A DNA stretch of 41,457 bases from an uncultured Marinobacter sp. (GTDB lineage Bacteria; Pseudomonadota; Gammaproteobacteria; Pseudomonadales; Oleiphilaceae), in contig CAJXOQ010000010.1 of NCBI GenBank assembly GCA_913057975.1, positions 1 through 41,457 on the forward strand. Direction: 5' to 3'. Shown one piece after another: positions 17,599-26,653 of this stretch. A program made the position numbers and the translations under genes. The notes under the pieces were generated by a model. It did no database searches. It was not told the origin of the DNA and saw nothing but the letters and a program-made list of their open reading frames with translations. The stretch's first letter is position 1. Each line of letters begins with the position of its first letter.

Positions 17599-18795
17599 CT
17601 ACTCGATGAAATGTTCTTTTGGGTGGGGATGCATCAGAAACGCCTGATGGGAAATATTCCAGGCGTAGGCACCGGCGTAACGGAATACCACCAGATCGCC
17701 AACCCCGAGCGACTCGACATCAACCCGGCGGGCGAACACATCCTTGGGAGTACAAAGCTGGCCGACCAGGGTAACGGAATGATTGGCAACGACTGGGGCT
17801 GCAGCCTCCCTGTCGTGGGTGGGCAAAATGTCAAACGGATGATCGTGGGCCTGGGCCGCCGGAGTCCGGAAGTGGTGGGTGCCGCCCCTGCAGATGGCAA
17901 ACCATTCCTCGCCGCATCGCTTAACGTCCAGAACTTCGCCAACATAAAAACCACAGGGAGCGGTTATGAAACGACCACACTCGAACCGGATTTTCCAGGC
18001 ACGATCCGAGTAAGCCTGAAGCAATTCATCAAGGCCGGAACAAAACCCCGACCAGTCAAACTGCTGGTCGGGCCGGGTGTAATTTATCCCGATTCCGCCC
18101 CCGACATTTATCTCGGTAATGGTCAGGCCGTACCTGGCTTCCCACGCACGGACGGTTTCCAGATAGTGTGTTATTAACCCGAGGTGGCGTTTTTCATCCA
18201 GTTGATGCGACATCAGATGAAAGTGAAAGCCGCGCAGCCTGACTCTGTCCTGCCGCCCGAGCAACGCAAGTGCGTCTGGTATACAGGCTTCTTCCATGCC
18301 AAATGGAGTAGGCACACCGCCCATGGTAAGACGTGTAGAGGGTGTGTCTGCCAGTTCGAGATTGATCCTCAGAAGAATGTCCTGGTTAGCCTGCCTGCGG
18401 CCGGCAATGTCGCACAGACGCTGCAGTTCCAGCAGGCTTTCCACATGGATCAGTTCAACGTTCTGATCGATGGCCTTTTCCAGATCAGATGCCAGTTTGC
18501 CGGGACCACCATAAATCACAGGCGTGTCTGGAAAATGTCGGCGCACCCAGTCCAGCTCACCGCCAGACGCCACTTCGAAGCCATGTACAAAGGGCGCCAA
18601 AGCGCCGAGCACCGGTAAGGCGGGGTTCGCTTTGGCGGCATAGAACATCTCACAACCGGGCGGCAAACACTCGACGATGCCCTGCGCCCGGTGACGGAGC
18701 TCAGGCAGGTCATACACGTAGGCGCACAGCGGGTCACTGTCCTGGCCTTTCAGTTCCTTGATGGCTCGCTGAACGGAAACAGGTACTTCAGGCAT
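17599..18795 (-). CDS. pvsE: PLP-dependent decarboxylase of vibrioferrin biosynthesis
   Basis: This 398-residue fold-type III decarboxylase belongs to the diaminopimelate/ornithine decarboxylase family. The PLP lysine is in FYAAKANP near residue 53. The glycine loop is in INVGGGIGINY, and the C-terminal Cys of the active site may lie in VGQLCTPKD. In vibrioferrin, and in the related AcsE and SbnH proteins, this enzyme decarboxylates a citryl-amino-acid intermediate to give the ethanolamine-type arm. It is the last pvs gene; its ATG lies within the end of pvsD (8-base overlap) with GGAGGG upstream. Confidence 0.9.
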   Translation of the reverse strand: MPEVPVSVQRAIKELKGQDSDPLCAYVYDLPELRHRAQGIVECLPPGCEMFYAAKANPALPVLGALAPFVHGFEVASGGELDWVRRHFPDTPVIYGGPGKLASDLEKAIDQNVELIHVESLLELQRLCDIAGRRQANQDILLRINLELADTPSTRLTMGGVPTPFGMEEACIPDALALLGRQDRVRLRGFHFHLMSHQLDEKRHLGLITHYLETVRAWEARYGLTITEINVGGGIGINYTRPDQQFDWSGFCSGLDELLQAYSDRAWKIRFECGRFITAPCGFYVGEVLDVKRCGEEWFAICRGGTHHFRTPAAQAHDHPFDILPTHDREAAAPVVANHSVTLVGQLCTPKDVFARRVDVESLGVGDLVVFRYAGAYAWNISHQAFLMHPHPKEHFIE

Positions 18796-20638
18796 TGCAC
18801 TGCCCTCCCCTGCCGTCTACGGCTCGGGGCAGAGTCATCGCCAGCGGGTTTGGTACCCAGGTGTACTGCGACTCACGATCCGGACGCTTGAAAAGGCGGG
18901 TCATCAGGTTGCTTTTGTTCGGAATGGGCTCGCCGGCCAACAGCCTGCCCAGAACATCGGCCGCCCAGGGATCGTCGGTGCCTGCGAGCCAGTTGCGCAC
19001 TTCACTGGCAAGCGCGTTCCACAACCGGAGTTCGATGTGGTTCTCCCCCCGGGAGAGGCAGGCCACGGCCTGGAACAGGTGGTTCACCAACAGACAGTAC
19101 GCGATCCGCTTCCAGGCCTTGTCCTGGCTGTAATGAACGGACGCCAGCGTTTGTTCATCAAGGGTATCAGGCAGCCCTCCTGACCAGCGGCCCGGTACCA
19201 GTTTTGTTCCCTCCAGGTCACGAACAAAGACCTGAACGGGGTATCCCTCCCGAATACCAACCACCACGTTCTGAAGGTGTGGTTCGAAAACCACACCAAG
19301 ATGGAACAGCGACTCAAAGAGCGGAGGGATGAGTAAGGCGAGATACTGTTCAAACCATCGTATTCTGGCGTCCTGTTCGTTGACGCCGGTGGCGGCAGCC
19401 AGTGTTCCGGCGGCCTCCGTGGCCGGGCAGCGACCGAAGCGGTCGTCGCTGAACAGCGCGGCGGCCAGCACGGGTGTTACACCTGCGTCCAGATACTGTT
19501 CGAGGTTGTCCCGTAGAATAACGCCAAAACCCTCCGCGATGCTCCGGCGGTCAGGCTCGGGGTGATCGGCAAAATCAAGGGTCTGGTAGGCTGGCTCATA
19601 CAGTAGACGGAATCCGCGCCACCGCGCCAGTGAAGGCGCAAGGTGAGCCTTGAGGGCTGCAGAGAGGGCAACGGCGCTTTCCAGTTCATAGACGGCATTT
19701 TTCCGAATGCAGTTGGTCAGCCGGACATGGGTTGAGAATTTCAGGAAATAGGGGCTGCCCGGTTGGTAAAGCGTTCGAACCGACGCTGTTGGGTAGAACC
19801 GTGGGCCGGCCTGCCCCAGTGGTAAGATCCGCCCTGAGCGGATAGCGCTGCAGACGATGGGCAGGCGCATGAGGTAGCGTGCCTGCCAGGGGTGCACAGG
19901 AATCGTGACCCATCCGTCGGGCAGGTCAAGCCCTACGCTCGCGTCTGACCCGAAGGCCGGCCCGGCAATGTCACCGCGGGTGCGAAGATCGCCCGGATGA
20001 ACCGCGAAGTAACAGAGGGCAAACCCCGCGCCCATTTCCGGGGAGTATTGCAGGATATCCTCCGGGTCGAACCCTTCCCTGGATTTTGGTGCCGGGTGGT
20101 AACGGTGCCCGAAACTCAGGGATTGCTCAGACCAGCGGAAGGCGTCCAGCCCCTGCCCCCAATCGGCGGGAACGCGGGTGTATTCGAGAATGCTCCGCAT
20201 GACGTTCCGGCTGAGAAGAATCTGCCGGTAGAGCTCGCTGTTGAAAGGCTCTTCGAAACGCTGCGACATTTTATGAAGCAGTATCCGGCCCAGTTCCTCG
20301 AGCCCCAGCACCCGCCATCCCCTGAGCGCAGACTTGTAGTATGGCGCAGACAGGTAGCGGTAGTTGCACGTTCGTGAGCCTCCTGCAACCAGAACCAGCA
20401 GGGAATCTTCGGAATCAGGGAAGCCGATGTGCAGCACACTGGCAGGCTCCAGCGCCAGGCGAACCCGAAGCCCCTGTGGCCAGGACCGGCTCCTTTCGCC
20501 GCCCTGAACAGACAGCTCCCCGGAGGGCTCGGCAATATCCCGGCAATAACAATTCAGCAGGGCCTCCATGCTGGCCTGATCCGCCTGATAGTCGCAGTGC
20601 TGATCCCTGAAATAATGATGTGAAGCTGTCAATGACAT
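18788..20638 (-). CDS. pvsD: IucA/IucC-family NIS siderophore synthetase
   Basis: The product has 616 residues. Family marks include the ATP-binding HPWQARY segment after GWVTIPV, SVRTLYQPGSPYFLKFSTHVRLTN and the C-terminal EPHLQNVVVG and FVRDLEG elements of the adenylating domain. NIS synthetases activate a citrate carboxylate and join it to an amine or alcohol. With pvsB it provides the two NIS ligases that vibrioferrin needs. It follows the exporter by 4 bases. Which of the two acts first cannot be read from sequence; naming is by operon order. Confidence 0.93.
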   Translation of the reverse strand: MSLTASHHYFRDQHCDYQADQASMEALLNCYCRDIAEPSGELSVQGGERSRSWPQGLRVRLALEPASVLHIGFPDSEDSLLVLVAGGSRTCNYRYLSAPYYKSALRGWRVLGLEELGRILLHKMSQRFEEPFNSELYRQILLSRNVMRSILEYTRVPADWGQGLDAFRWSEQSLSFGHRYHPAPKSREGFDPEDILQYSPEMGAGFALCYFAVHPGDLRTRGDIAGPAFGSDASVGLDLPDGWVTIPVHPWQARYLMRLPIVCSAIRSGRILPLGQAGPRFYPTASVRTLYQPGSPYFLKFSTHVRLTNCIRKNAVYELESAVALSAALKAHLAPSLARWRGFRLLYEPAYQTLDFADHPEPDRRSIAEGFGVILRDNLEQYLDAGVTPVLAAALFSDDRFGRCPATEAAGTLAAATGVNEQDARIRWFEQYLALLIPPLFESLFHLGVVFEPHLQNVVVGIREGYPVQVFVRDLEGTKLVPGRWSGGLPDTLDEQTLASVHYSQDKAWKRIAYCLLVNHLFQAVACLSRGENHIELRLWNALASEVRNWLAGTDDPWAADVLGRLLAGEPIPNKSNLMTRLFKRPDRESQYTWVPNPLAMTLPRAVDGRGGQCNA

Positions 20639-20642
20639 GACT

Positions 20643-21824
20643 CTATTCCTCCTTCAAGCGTTCATGATGGTCGATGGCGGGGGTGTTGGCCCGGTAGGAG
20701 CTCAGGGTGATGGTAAGAAGGGTCACCGCGGCGCCCAGCCAGAGTGGCGCGGTCTGGTTGCTCATACCCGCGGCGACACCCGCGAGTACACCGGCCGCGA
20801 CACCGGCCCATTTACCGGCGCTGTCAAGGGCGCCAAAGCTTTGGCCCGCGTTTTCCGTTCGTGTGAGACGTGCGGTTTCGGCGTTGAGGGCAAAAAGACA
20901 GGTCGTCATGCCCAGCCCCATGACCAATCGTCCGGCGAGAATGGCGGCCGTTGTTCCGGCCGTCGCCTGAATAACGTAGGACAGTGCGAACAGTGTCAGG
21001 CCCGCGGGCAAGGTCCACGGGTTACCGAAAAACACGCTTCGTCGCAGCGGGCTGACCAGAATAATCAGGTAGATGGCATGAGGGAGGCTGTAGAGAACTC
21101 CGGCCATAGCGGCGGTACTACCCGTTCGTTCCTGGGTCCAGGGAATGAAGTAGGGAAAACTGGCCACCAGCGCGAAATTGAAACCGAAGTAAAGCAATCT
21201 CAACCGCAGCCAACTGGCGGATGCCGAAACCCTTTCACGGGAATGTTTCTGGTCACGAGGCCCACCCGAAACCGGGTCCGGGGGAGCGAGTTTCCATACC
21301 AGTAGTGCCGACAGAAGAGGCAGGATGGCCATATAGAGGTACAGACGCTGGGCTGGGACCCAGGTCATGAAGAAACCGAAAAGGATGGGCGCCAGTATCA
21401 TGGCCGACCTGGCCGAGCCCTGCATCCAGTTCAGTGACTGGGTCAGGTTTTGACCGCGAGCAACGGTGGAAAGGTATGCGCTCGATGCGGCAAAGGTTCC
21501 ACCCAGAAAGCCCTGAACCATCAGTGCCATGGCAAAGGTGACCACGCCCGGCGCCAATCCGGCGATTACGAAGGCCACGGCCAGACCAATCTGGGCCCGC
21601 AGCAGCGACCAGCGGCGGCCGAAACGGTCCGCTATTCTTCCCCAGAACGGCGCCGCCAACGCCGTGCAAACCGTCGGGATAATATAGAACCAGCCCACCC
21701 AAACGGTGTGTTCAACCGCAAATGTGTCGGTCAGGATCAGCCCAAAAAATGGTGGCATCCCCAGCGCCACCAAGGCCGCGGTAAAGTGGCTGAGCAGGAT
21801 CACCGGCAGAACAGACTGGCTCAT
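20643..21824 (-). CDS. pvsC: MFS exporter of vibrioferrin
   Basis: This 393-residue major facilitator has twelve predicted spans. The loop 2-3 motif GRIADRFGRRWSLL marks the family, and a charged central loop falls near residues 180-195. Position between the two synthetases equals pvsC, the vibrioferrin exporter, and resembles sbnD. Its ATG overlaps the pvsB stop by four bases. The usual role is to move the finished siderophore from cytoplasm to periplasm by proton exchange. Confidence 0.9.
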   Translation of the reverse strand: MSQSVLPVILLSHFTAALVALGMPPFFGLILTDTFAVEHTVWVGWFYIIPTVCTALAAPFWGRIADRFGRRWSLLRAQIGLAVAFVIAGLAPGVVTFAMALMVQGFLGGTFAASSAYLSTVARGQNLTQSLNWMQGSARSAMILAPILFGFFMTWVPAQRLYLYMAILPLLSALLVWKLAPPDPVSGGPRDQKHSRERVSASASWLRLRLLYFGFNFALVASFPYFIPWTQERTGSTAAMAGVLYSLPHAIYLIILVSPLRRSVFFGNPWTLPAGLTLFALSYVIQATAGTTAAILAGRLVMGLGMTTCLFALNAETARLTRTENAGQSFGALDSAGKWAGVAAGVLAGVAAGMSNQTAPLWLGAAVTLLTITLSSYRANTPAIDHHERLKEE

Positions 21825-23617
21825 GACTCCTGCCCGAGAAAGTTTGGAGCCAGCTTGCCATAGAATTTATTGATGTCAGCGGCGCCGGTGCGGGACTTGC
21901 TTTCCAGGCTGCCTGCCCTGAGAAGATACTTGGTATAAAGCTGGCGATCCTCCAGCAGCACCTTGCGCGCTGGCTGAGTATTGACGCCCTCTTCGTCAAG
22001 CTGATCGAGGACGCTGATCACCTCCTCACGAAGCACCTTATACCAGTGGCCCCTTGATCCGAGCCCCCGTGCGGCCAGACCCTCAAGGATAACAGCCAGG
22101 TTCAGTTGCAGGGTTATGGTGGTAAACATCTGCGCCAGAGGTGTTTCATTATTGACCAGGATGCGTTGATCCCGGAGTTGCGCGACTTTTGACTCCATCG
22201 ACGGCATCTGGCCGCATAGCCTGTCTGGCCACAGCCTGGGGGCGTCGTTGTCCTTGAAAAGCAGCTGCGGTGGCCGCCCCGGCGTGAGCAGCACCATGGA
22301 GTTCTGCTGGTTGGATTCCAGTGCAACGCCGTAGACAAGCCACAGTCGCAGGTGCACCGTCAGCGTTAAGGCAACGTACTGACGCACCCACTCCGTCAGG
22401 TTGCCACTATTGAACTCGTCCGCCATCATCTGTGCAACGCAGCGACCGTCCGGGCTGTCGGCTAACAGGGAGGCAACGGGCACAATCTGCTGCTGGTCAG
22501 AAAACCCGCAAAACCGGCGTACAATGCAGCCCAGCCAGGGCAGATCGCCAACGTGCAGGCCTGAGGATTCGTCGGTTACAGAAAAGGTCCCTTTAAGGAC
22601 CGGGTCCTTGCCGGCTATCTCCTGCAGGATTTGCTGAACCGTATGACCATCATAAAGCGTGCTCGGTTTGACCGTTCGAATGTTCCGGTTGCCCAGTGTG
22701 CGAATGGTCAAAGGGACTTTCACGTGGACCTCCGGCGCTGCCTCAAGCTGGAGGGTTCGTACCGACAGTGTTGGCTGAACCCAAAGCGCAGGCGTTGGCG
22801 CACGGAGGACGCTGGCACCGATTTCTGTGTTCGACAGATAGTCACTCAGCGCGGTGTCCCAGAGATGAGGGTGCACCGGCAACAAGTGGTGGCTGTCAGC
22901 AAGCCGGTTATCCAGCCCTACCTCGCTGAAATCCGGCCAGCAACCCGGGAGCTCGCCCACCGCAGTGACTTCCGAGCCGGGGACGGCAAGCCACCGTAAC
23001 CGGAAACGCGGGGCAAATTCAGGCGCGTACGCCGCCAGTGCCGCCTCATCAAAACCACTCTTGGCGCGGGCACTGGGGTAAAACGGATGATCGAGAAAAG
23101 CCGCGAGGCGATCGAAGTGGAGCAAGCGTTCGGATAGCCGGGGAAAATCCTTCCAGCTTTGCCCCTGATGGCGGATTTCGTCAAACCACCTGGACCGCTC
23201 CTCGTGGCAGAAGGAGGCGTGAGACTCCGCCGTTCTGCACTCATCGGCATAGACCTCCAACTGCCCCCCGGAGTCATCGTGTTCGTCCGCAGTGAGGCAC
23301 GCCAAAACCTGTTCGTAGTGATTCACTTCTGACACGCTTCCGGCCTGGTCTGCGGACTGCCAGATGAGCGGGTCGCCACTCCACTGCCAACGCTGCATGA
23401 AGGTTGCGGGATTGACCGGCAACCACAGGATGCCCTGCGCCAGCGTCCACCGTAACCAGGTCGCCGGCGCTCCCGGTGAGCCAGGCACGCTGTCCACCCC
23501 AACTGCCTGAGAATCACTCTGGCAGCCGGCCACGTCCTCGCGGATCAGCGCATCGACCAGCCTCTGGGTCAGATACTGCCCGGGGTCTGTTGAAGACAGA
23601 GCGGTGTTCCTGGTCAT
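21821..23617 (-). CDS. pvsB: IucA/IucC-family NIS siderophore synthetase
   Basis: The product has 598 residues. It shows HPHLWDTALSDYL, the TLSVRTLQLEAAPEVHVKVP strand region, the catalytic-domain SNQQNSMVLLTPGRPPQLLFKDND segment and a C-terminal thumb. It is clearly the same family as pvsD but diverged. The frame is open to a GTG at 23632; the ATG at 23617 overlaps the pvsA stop by one base (TGATG) with GGGAGATAGG upstream, and I prefer it. In the pathway it should form one of the citrate or 2-oxoglutarate linkages of vibrioferrin. Confidence 0.93.
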   Translation of the reverse strand: MTRNTALSSTDPGQYLTQRLVDALIREDVAGCQSDSQAVGVDSVPGSPGAPATWLRWTLAQGILWLPVNPATFMQRWQWSGDPLIWQSADQAGSVSEVNHYEQVLACLTADEHDDSGGQLEVYADECRTAESHASFCHEERSRWFDEIRHQGQSWKDFPRLSERLLHFDRLAAFLDHPFYPSARAKSGFDEAALAAYAPEFAPRFRLRWLAVPGSEVTAVGELPGCWPDFSEVGLDNRLADSHHLLPVHPHLWDTALSDYLSNTEIGASVLRAPTPALWVQPTLSVRTLQLEAAPEVHVKVPLTIRTLGNRNIRTVKPSTLYDGHTVQQILQEIAGKDPVLKGTFSVTDESSGLHVGDLPWLGCIVRRFCGFSDQQQIVPVASLLADSPDGRCVAQMMADEFNSGNLTEWVRQYVALTLTVHLRLWLVYGVALESNQQNSMVLLTPGRPPQLLFKDNDAPRLWPDRLCGQMPSMESKVAQLRDQRILVNNETPLAQMFTTITLQLNLAVILEGLAARGLGSRGHWYKVLREEVISVLDQLDEEGVNTQPARKVLLEDRQLYTKYLLRAGSLESKSRTGAADINKFYGKLAPNFLGQES

Positions 23618-24828
23618 CAGCCTATCTCCCACTCTGCTTCAAGGTCGGTGGCCCATTCGGCCAACGTATTCTTCACCCGGGAGGGATCGCTCGAAAACAA
23701 CCGCAACACACCCAGGTAGTCCTTGTTTGAGTGGGTCAACCGGACGTCATCACCCACTTCCCTCAACGGCTCAAACTCGGCAATGCCGTCACCGCACGGC
23801 TCCCTGCGCTCAGGAGCTGAACGGCGAACCCGCCCGCTGGTAGAAGCACTGAGGTAGCGTATCTGCGCCGCCTGCGTGGGCGGGGATAATTCAAGAGGGT
23901 TGCCAACATGGGCCTGAAGGATGGCATGGAACAGTCCATGATTCGTCATGCGGTCAAGCAGGAATTCGCGGCCATCCCCCACCGTTCGGTAATTGATCTC
24001 GATAAGTCTTGGCCCATTGTCTGTTATCACAAATTCGGAATGGCAGGAGCCAAGGCCCACACCGAAGCGCCGTACCTGCCTGAACATCTCCTGAAGGTGA
24101 GGCCTTTCAGGCTGGTAAGGCACCCACGCCGCTTCAAGTTCGACAAAATGGGGAGGCTCGGAAAGCCGCACTTCAAATCCTCCGAGCGCAATCAGGCTGT
24201 TTCCGTCCCCAATGGTTTCCAGAGTGTGAACAGGGCCTGACAGAAACTCTTCCAGCAGCAGGGGTTGCCCGGGTTGTTCCTGCCAGAACTGATCACAGAA
24301 CGATTGCAGTTGCGCAGCATTGTCCAGGCGCCTGACGTTGAGGCTGGCAACCCCCTCCCGGGGCTTGGCAATACACGGGAATGGAACGTCGTCGATCACC
24401 TTCCCCAGGGAGGTCTGATCATTCACAGCCCTGAACCAGCATGCGCCATCATCGAGCGCTTTCAGGTACTGGCGCATGGCTGCCTTGTTTTTTGCCCGGT
24501 AACAGGTTTGCCAGTCTTTGCCCGGCAGATTCAGGTAGGCTGCGGCCAGGGCAGTCACCGTCTGCAGGTGATCGCTGTTGGAAAACACGCCCACGGGGGC
24601 CGGGAGTTCTGAGAGAAGATCGAGAACAGACAGCGGATTAAATACATCACACTGGAGAATCTGTTCCGGATAGGCGGGAAGGCCCGGTTGACTGAAATAG
24701 TGGTGGTGAGTCGCCGCCTGGTCTGTCAGCAGGATCACTTTCAGCCCCATCGACCGGGCAGCTGGCAGGAATCCCCGATTCAGGGCTTCCGTTGGAACAT
24801 GAGCAAGAAAAAGTACGGTATCGCGCAT
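23617..24828 (-). CDS. pvsA: ATP-grasp ligase of vibrioferrin biosynthesis
   Basis: This 403-residue ATP-grasp enzyme has the first ATP lysine in PCIAKPREGVASLNV, the hinge Glu pair in LLLEEFLSGP and the Mg-binding RLIEINYRTVGDG. ATP-grasp ligases join carboxylates to amines through acyl phosphates. In the known pathway PvsA is thought to add the alanine unit. The gene begins the pvsABCDE order, 38 bases after the aldolase gene. Ribosome site is modest (GAG eight bases before the ATG). Confidence 0.88.
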   Translation of the reverse strand: MRDTVLFLAHVPTEALNRGFLPAARSMGLKVILLTDQAATHHHYFSQPGLPAYPEQILQCDVFNPLSVLDLLSELPAPVGVFSNSDHLQTVTALAAAYLNLPGKDWQTCYRAKNKAAMRQYLKALDDGACWFRAVNDQTSLGKVIDDVPFPCIAKPREGVASLNVRRLDNAAQLQSFCDQFWQEQPGQPLLLEEFLSGPVHTLETIGDGNSLIALGGFEVRLSEPPHFVELEAAWVPYQPERPHLQEMFRQVRRFGVGLGSCHSEFVITDNGPRLIEINYRTVGDGREFLLDRMTNHGLFHAILQAHVGNPLELSPPTQAAQIRYLSASTSGRVRRSAPERREPCGDGIAEFEPLREVGDDVRLTHSNKDYLGVLRLFSSDPSRVKNTLAEWATDLEAEWEIG

Positions 24829-24866
24829 AGGAAAACTCTTGTCAGGCTTGAAGGAGAATGGTTGCC

Positions 24867-25652
24867 TCAGGGAGACGGCGGGCTCGACTCGGCACGGCAG
24901 GTCGCGAGGTGGGACTTGAGGTATTTAAAGAGCAGACTGCGGTCTTCTCCCAGGAGAAAGGCTCTTGCTCCCCACTCCTGCCATTCCGTTAATTGGTCAG
25001 GACTTCGGGGCAAAGCGCAAAATTCCACTGGACGCCCGCGGCAACTCGCTGCCAGTTCCGCGATGGCGTGATTGACAGACGAATGGAACGGATCACCCGG
25101 GCAGCCCAGTGATTGCGACAGATCGACCGCTCCCGGAAGCACCCAGTCAACACCGGGAACACCCAGGATGGCTTCGCGGTTGTCGATGCCTTCCTGATCC
25201 TCAATCATGAGCACAATGAGGACTTCCTGGTTGGCCTGCCTGAGGTAGTCTTTCAGCGGGAGGGTTCCGAAACCTGTTGTCCGGCCGCCGGTAATACCAC
25301 GTTGCCCTGCCGGCGCGTAACGTGCCATCTGAACAACGTCACGCGCATCTTCGGCATTGCGGATACGGGGAACAACGATCCCCTGTGCACCACTGTCCAG
25401 AGCCCGGGCAATCGCAGCACGATCAACCCCCGGCACGCGCACCAGAGGTGTGACGGAGGCACACTCGGCGGCGCGAATCATGTGTTCGAGGGACTCCGGG
25501 TTCGTGGACATGTGCTCGGTGTCCAGTACGACAAAGTCATAGCCGGCATGGCCGATCATCTCTACCATCCATGGTGTTGGCACAGCGTTAAGTAGTCCAT
25601 ACGCCGAGCGGCCCTGGGCGACCTTCTGGCGCGTCTGGTTAACTGTCAGCAC
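24867..25652 (-). CDS. HpcH/HpaI-type aldolase, SbnG-like citrate-forming candidate
   Basis: This 261-residue TIM-barrel protein belongs to the HpcH/HpaI class II aldolase family. The substrate arginine lies in VRVPG (Arg72) and the metal ligands are Glu151 (MIEDQEG) and Asp177 (PGAVDLSQ). SbnG of the staphyloferrin B locus is the member that makes citrate from oxaloacetate and acetyl-CoA. Placement at the head of a citrate-based siderophore operon suggests the same job, which is an inference. The start is GTG at 25652 with CGGAG upstream; an overlapping ATG two bases earlier is out of frame. The promoter region carries a Fur-box-like sequence. Confidence 0.85.
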   Translation of the reverse strand: MLTVNQTRQKVAQGRSAYGLLNAVPTPWMVEMIGHAGYDFVVLDTEHMSTNPESLEHMIRAAECASVTPLVRVPGVDRAAIARALDSGAQGIVVPRIRNAEDARDVVQMARYAPAGQRGITGGRTTGFGTLPLKDYLRQANQEVLIVLMIEDQEGIDNREAILGVPGVDWVLPGAVDLSQSLGCPGDPFHSSVNHAIAELAASCRGRPVEFCALPRSPDQLTEWQEWGARAFLLGEDRSLLFKYLKSHLATCRAESSPPSP

Positions 25653-25681
25653 ATAAACTCCGCAATCAATATAATTTAAAT

Positions 25682-25700
25682 GTTAATCATTTTCATTCGT
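25682..25700 (-). promoter_or_regulatory. Fur-box-like operator before the siderophore biosynthesis operon
   Basis: GTTAATCATTTTCATTCGT agrees at 12 of 19 positions with the Fur consensus. It lies 30 bases upstream of the aldolase start within a very AT-rich promoter region. It would place aldolase-pvsABCDE under iron control. Confidence 0.65.
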
Positions 25701-26095
25701 ATTTAAAGATATATCGATTCTAAAATCAAGCGCTACGCGGATGACATCGGGGTAATGTGAAGGACTGCCATGTCGCCCAGAACCTGGCCTCAGGGGCCGC
25801 TAGCCCAACTCCGGGTAACAGGATCAGTGAATAGCATTGCCAGTAATCGTTTCATGGTGACCCCCTAAAGGTTCTATAGGTCACTGAATCCGACAAGTGA
25901 AAGGCCAGTTGTTCATAGCTGAAACCCAATTTCTGCCTTAATACCAGGCAGCACAGAACACTCCCTACGTTCAGACCGGTTCGCCCTGCGACCGATACCG
26001 AGGAATCGATCAGATCCGCTGCTGGGAATCGTCACAAGATTAACCGCAAGAGCGTGATCGTGCTGGGTGAGGATGGCAGGAGGAGCGCTTACGTA
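25701..26095. other. Intergenic stretch without a recognised gene
   Basis: No gene can be supported. A 21-codon minus-strand frame at 25790-25855 (starting MKRLLAMLF) has GGGGG just before its ATG. Its start region resembles that of another tiny frame at 31178-31219, which suggests both are 5' remnants of related genes. A TATAGG and several stop-broken frames fill the rest. Confidence 0.4.
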
Positions 26096-26494
26096 TCAGG
26101 AGCCATATGCCCGTTCAAACGATTCGAGTATTGGGCAACCATCAGTACTTGCTCCACAAAGGTTGGTCAGCAAACGCAACTCATCTCGCAATGCTTCCAG
26201 CTCGGACAGGTGATGTTCAATCTCGGCCAACTTAAGACGAGCCAGTTTCTGTACATTGGGTCTCGCATTTTTGGAATTGTCCCGAAAGCTGAGAAGGCCA
26301 GCGATCTCATCCAGGCTGAAACCCATCTTTTGTGCCCGCTTAATAAATCGCAAACGGGAAAGATCCTTGTCGCTGTATAAGCGCGCACCACCATTGTTGC
26401 GGTGAACCCCGGGCATCAGCCCGATTTTTTCATAGTAACGCAGGGTATCGGCGCTTATGGCCAACGCCTGCACGACCTGGCCAATTTTCATCAT
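26096..26494 (-). CDS. MerR-family metal-responsive regulator
   Basis: The product has 132 residues: winged helix (MKIGQVVQALAISADTLRYYE), RLYSDKDLSRLRFI wing and a long dimer helix. The C-terminal metal loop has Cys113-x6-Cys120 followed by PILESFE, close to CueR/ZntR. The first metal cysteine of MerR and ZntR is replaced by Arg78, so a monovalent ion is more likely than Zn, by analogy with CueR. It reads away from the permease gene at 26654, on the same strand and downstream of it, so it may be co-transcribed. The ATG is doubled (two tandem Met codons), with a weak ribosome site. Confidence 0.88.
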   Translation of the reverse strand: MMKIGQVVQALAISADTLRYYEKIGLMPGVHRNNGGARLYSDKDLSRLRFIKRAQKMGFSLDEIAGLLSFRDNSKNARPNVQKLARLKLAEIEHHLSELEALRDELRLLTNLCGASTDGCPILESFERAYGS

Positions 26495-26612
26495 CTTTCA
26501 AATCCGGACTTAATCTTCGTTGAGTAAACAGAAGCGTACCACTATCAAGGGGTTCCCCCGCAGCGCTTCAATATTGAGGATGCTTGAATGACCATACTGC
26601 TTCAAATGCATT

Positions 26613-26636
26613 CGTGAGTGTCACTCTCACTACGAG
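26613..26636. repeat. Imperfect inverted repeat downstream of the permease gene
   Basis: The stretch from TCGTGAG to CTACGA forms an imperfect dyad between the permease stop and the MerR gene. There is no T run, so it is not a clear terminator; it may be an operator for the MerR-type gene or an mRNA stem. Confidence 0.35.
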
Positions 26637-26653
26637 GGTAAAAGCCAGCCCAA

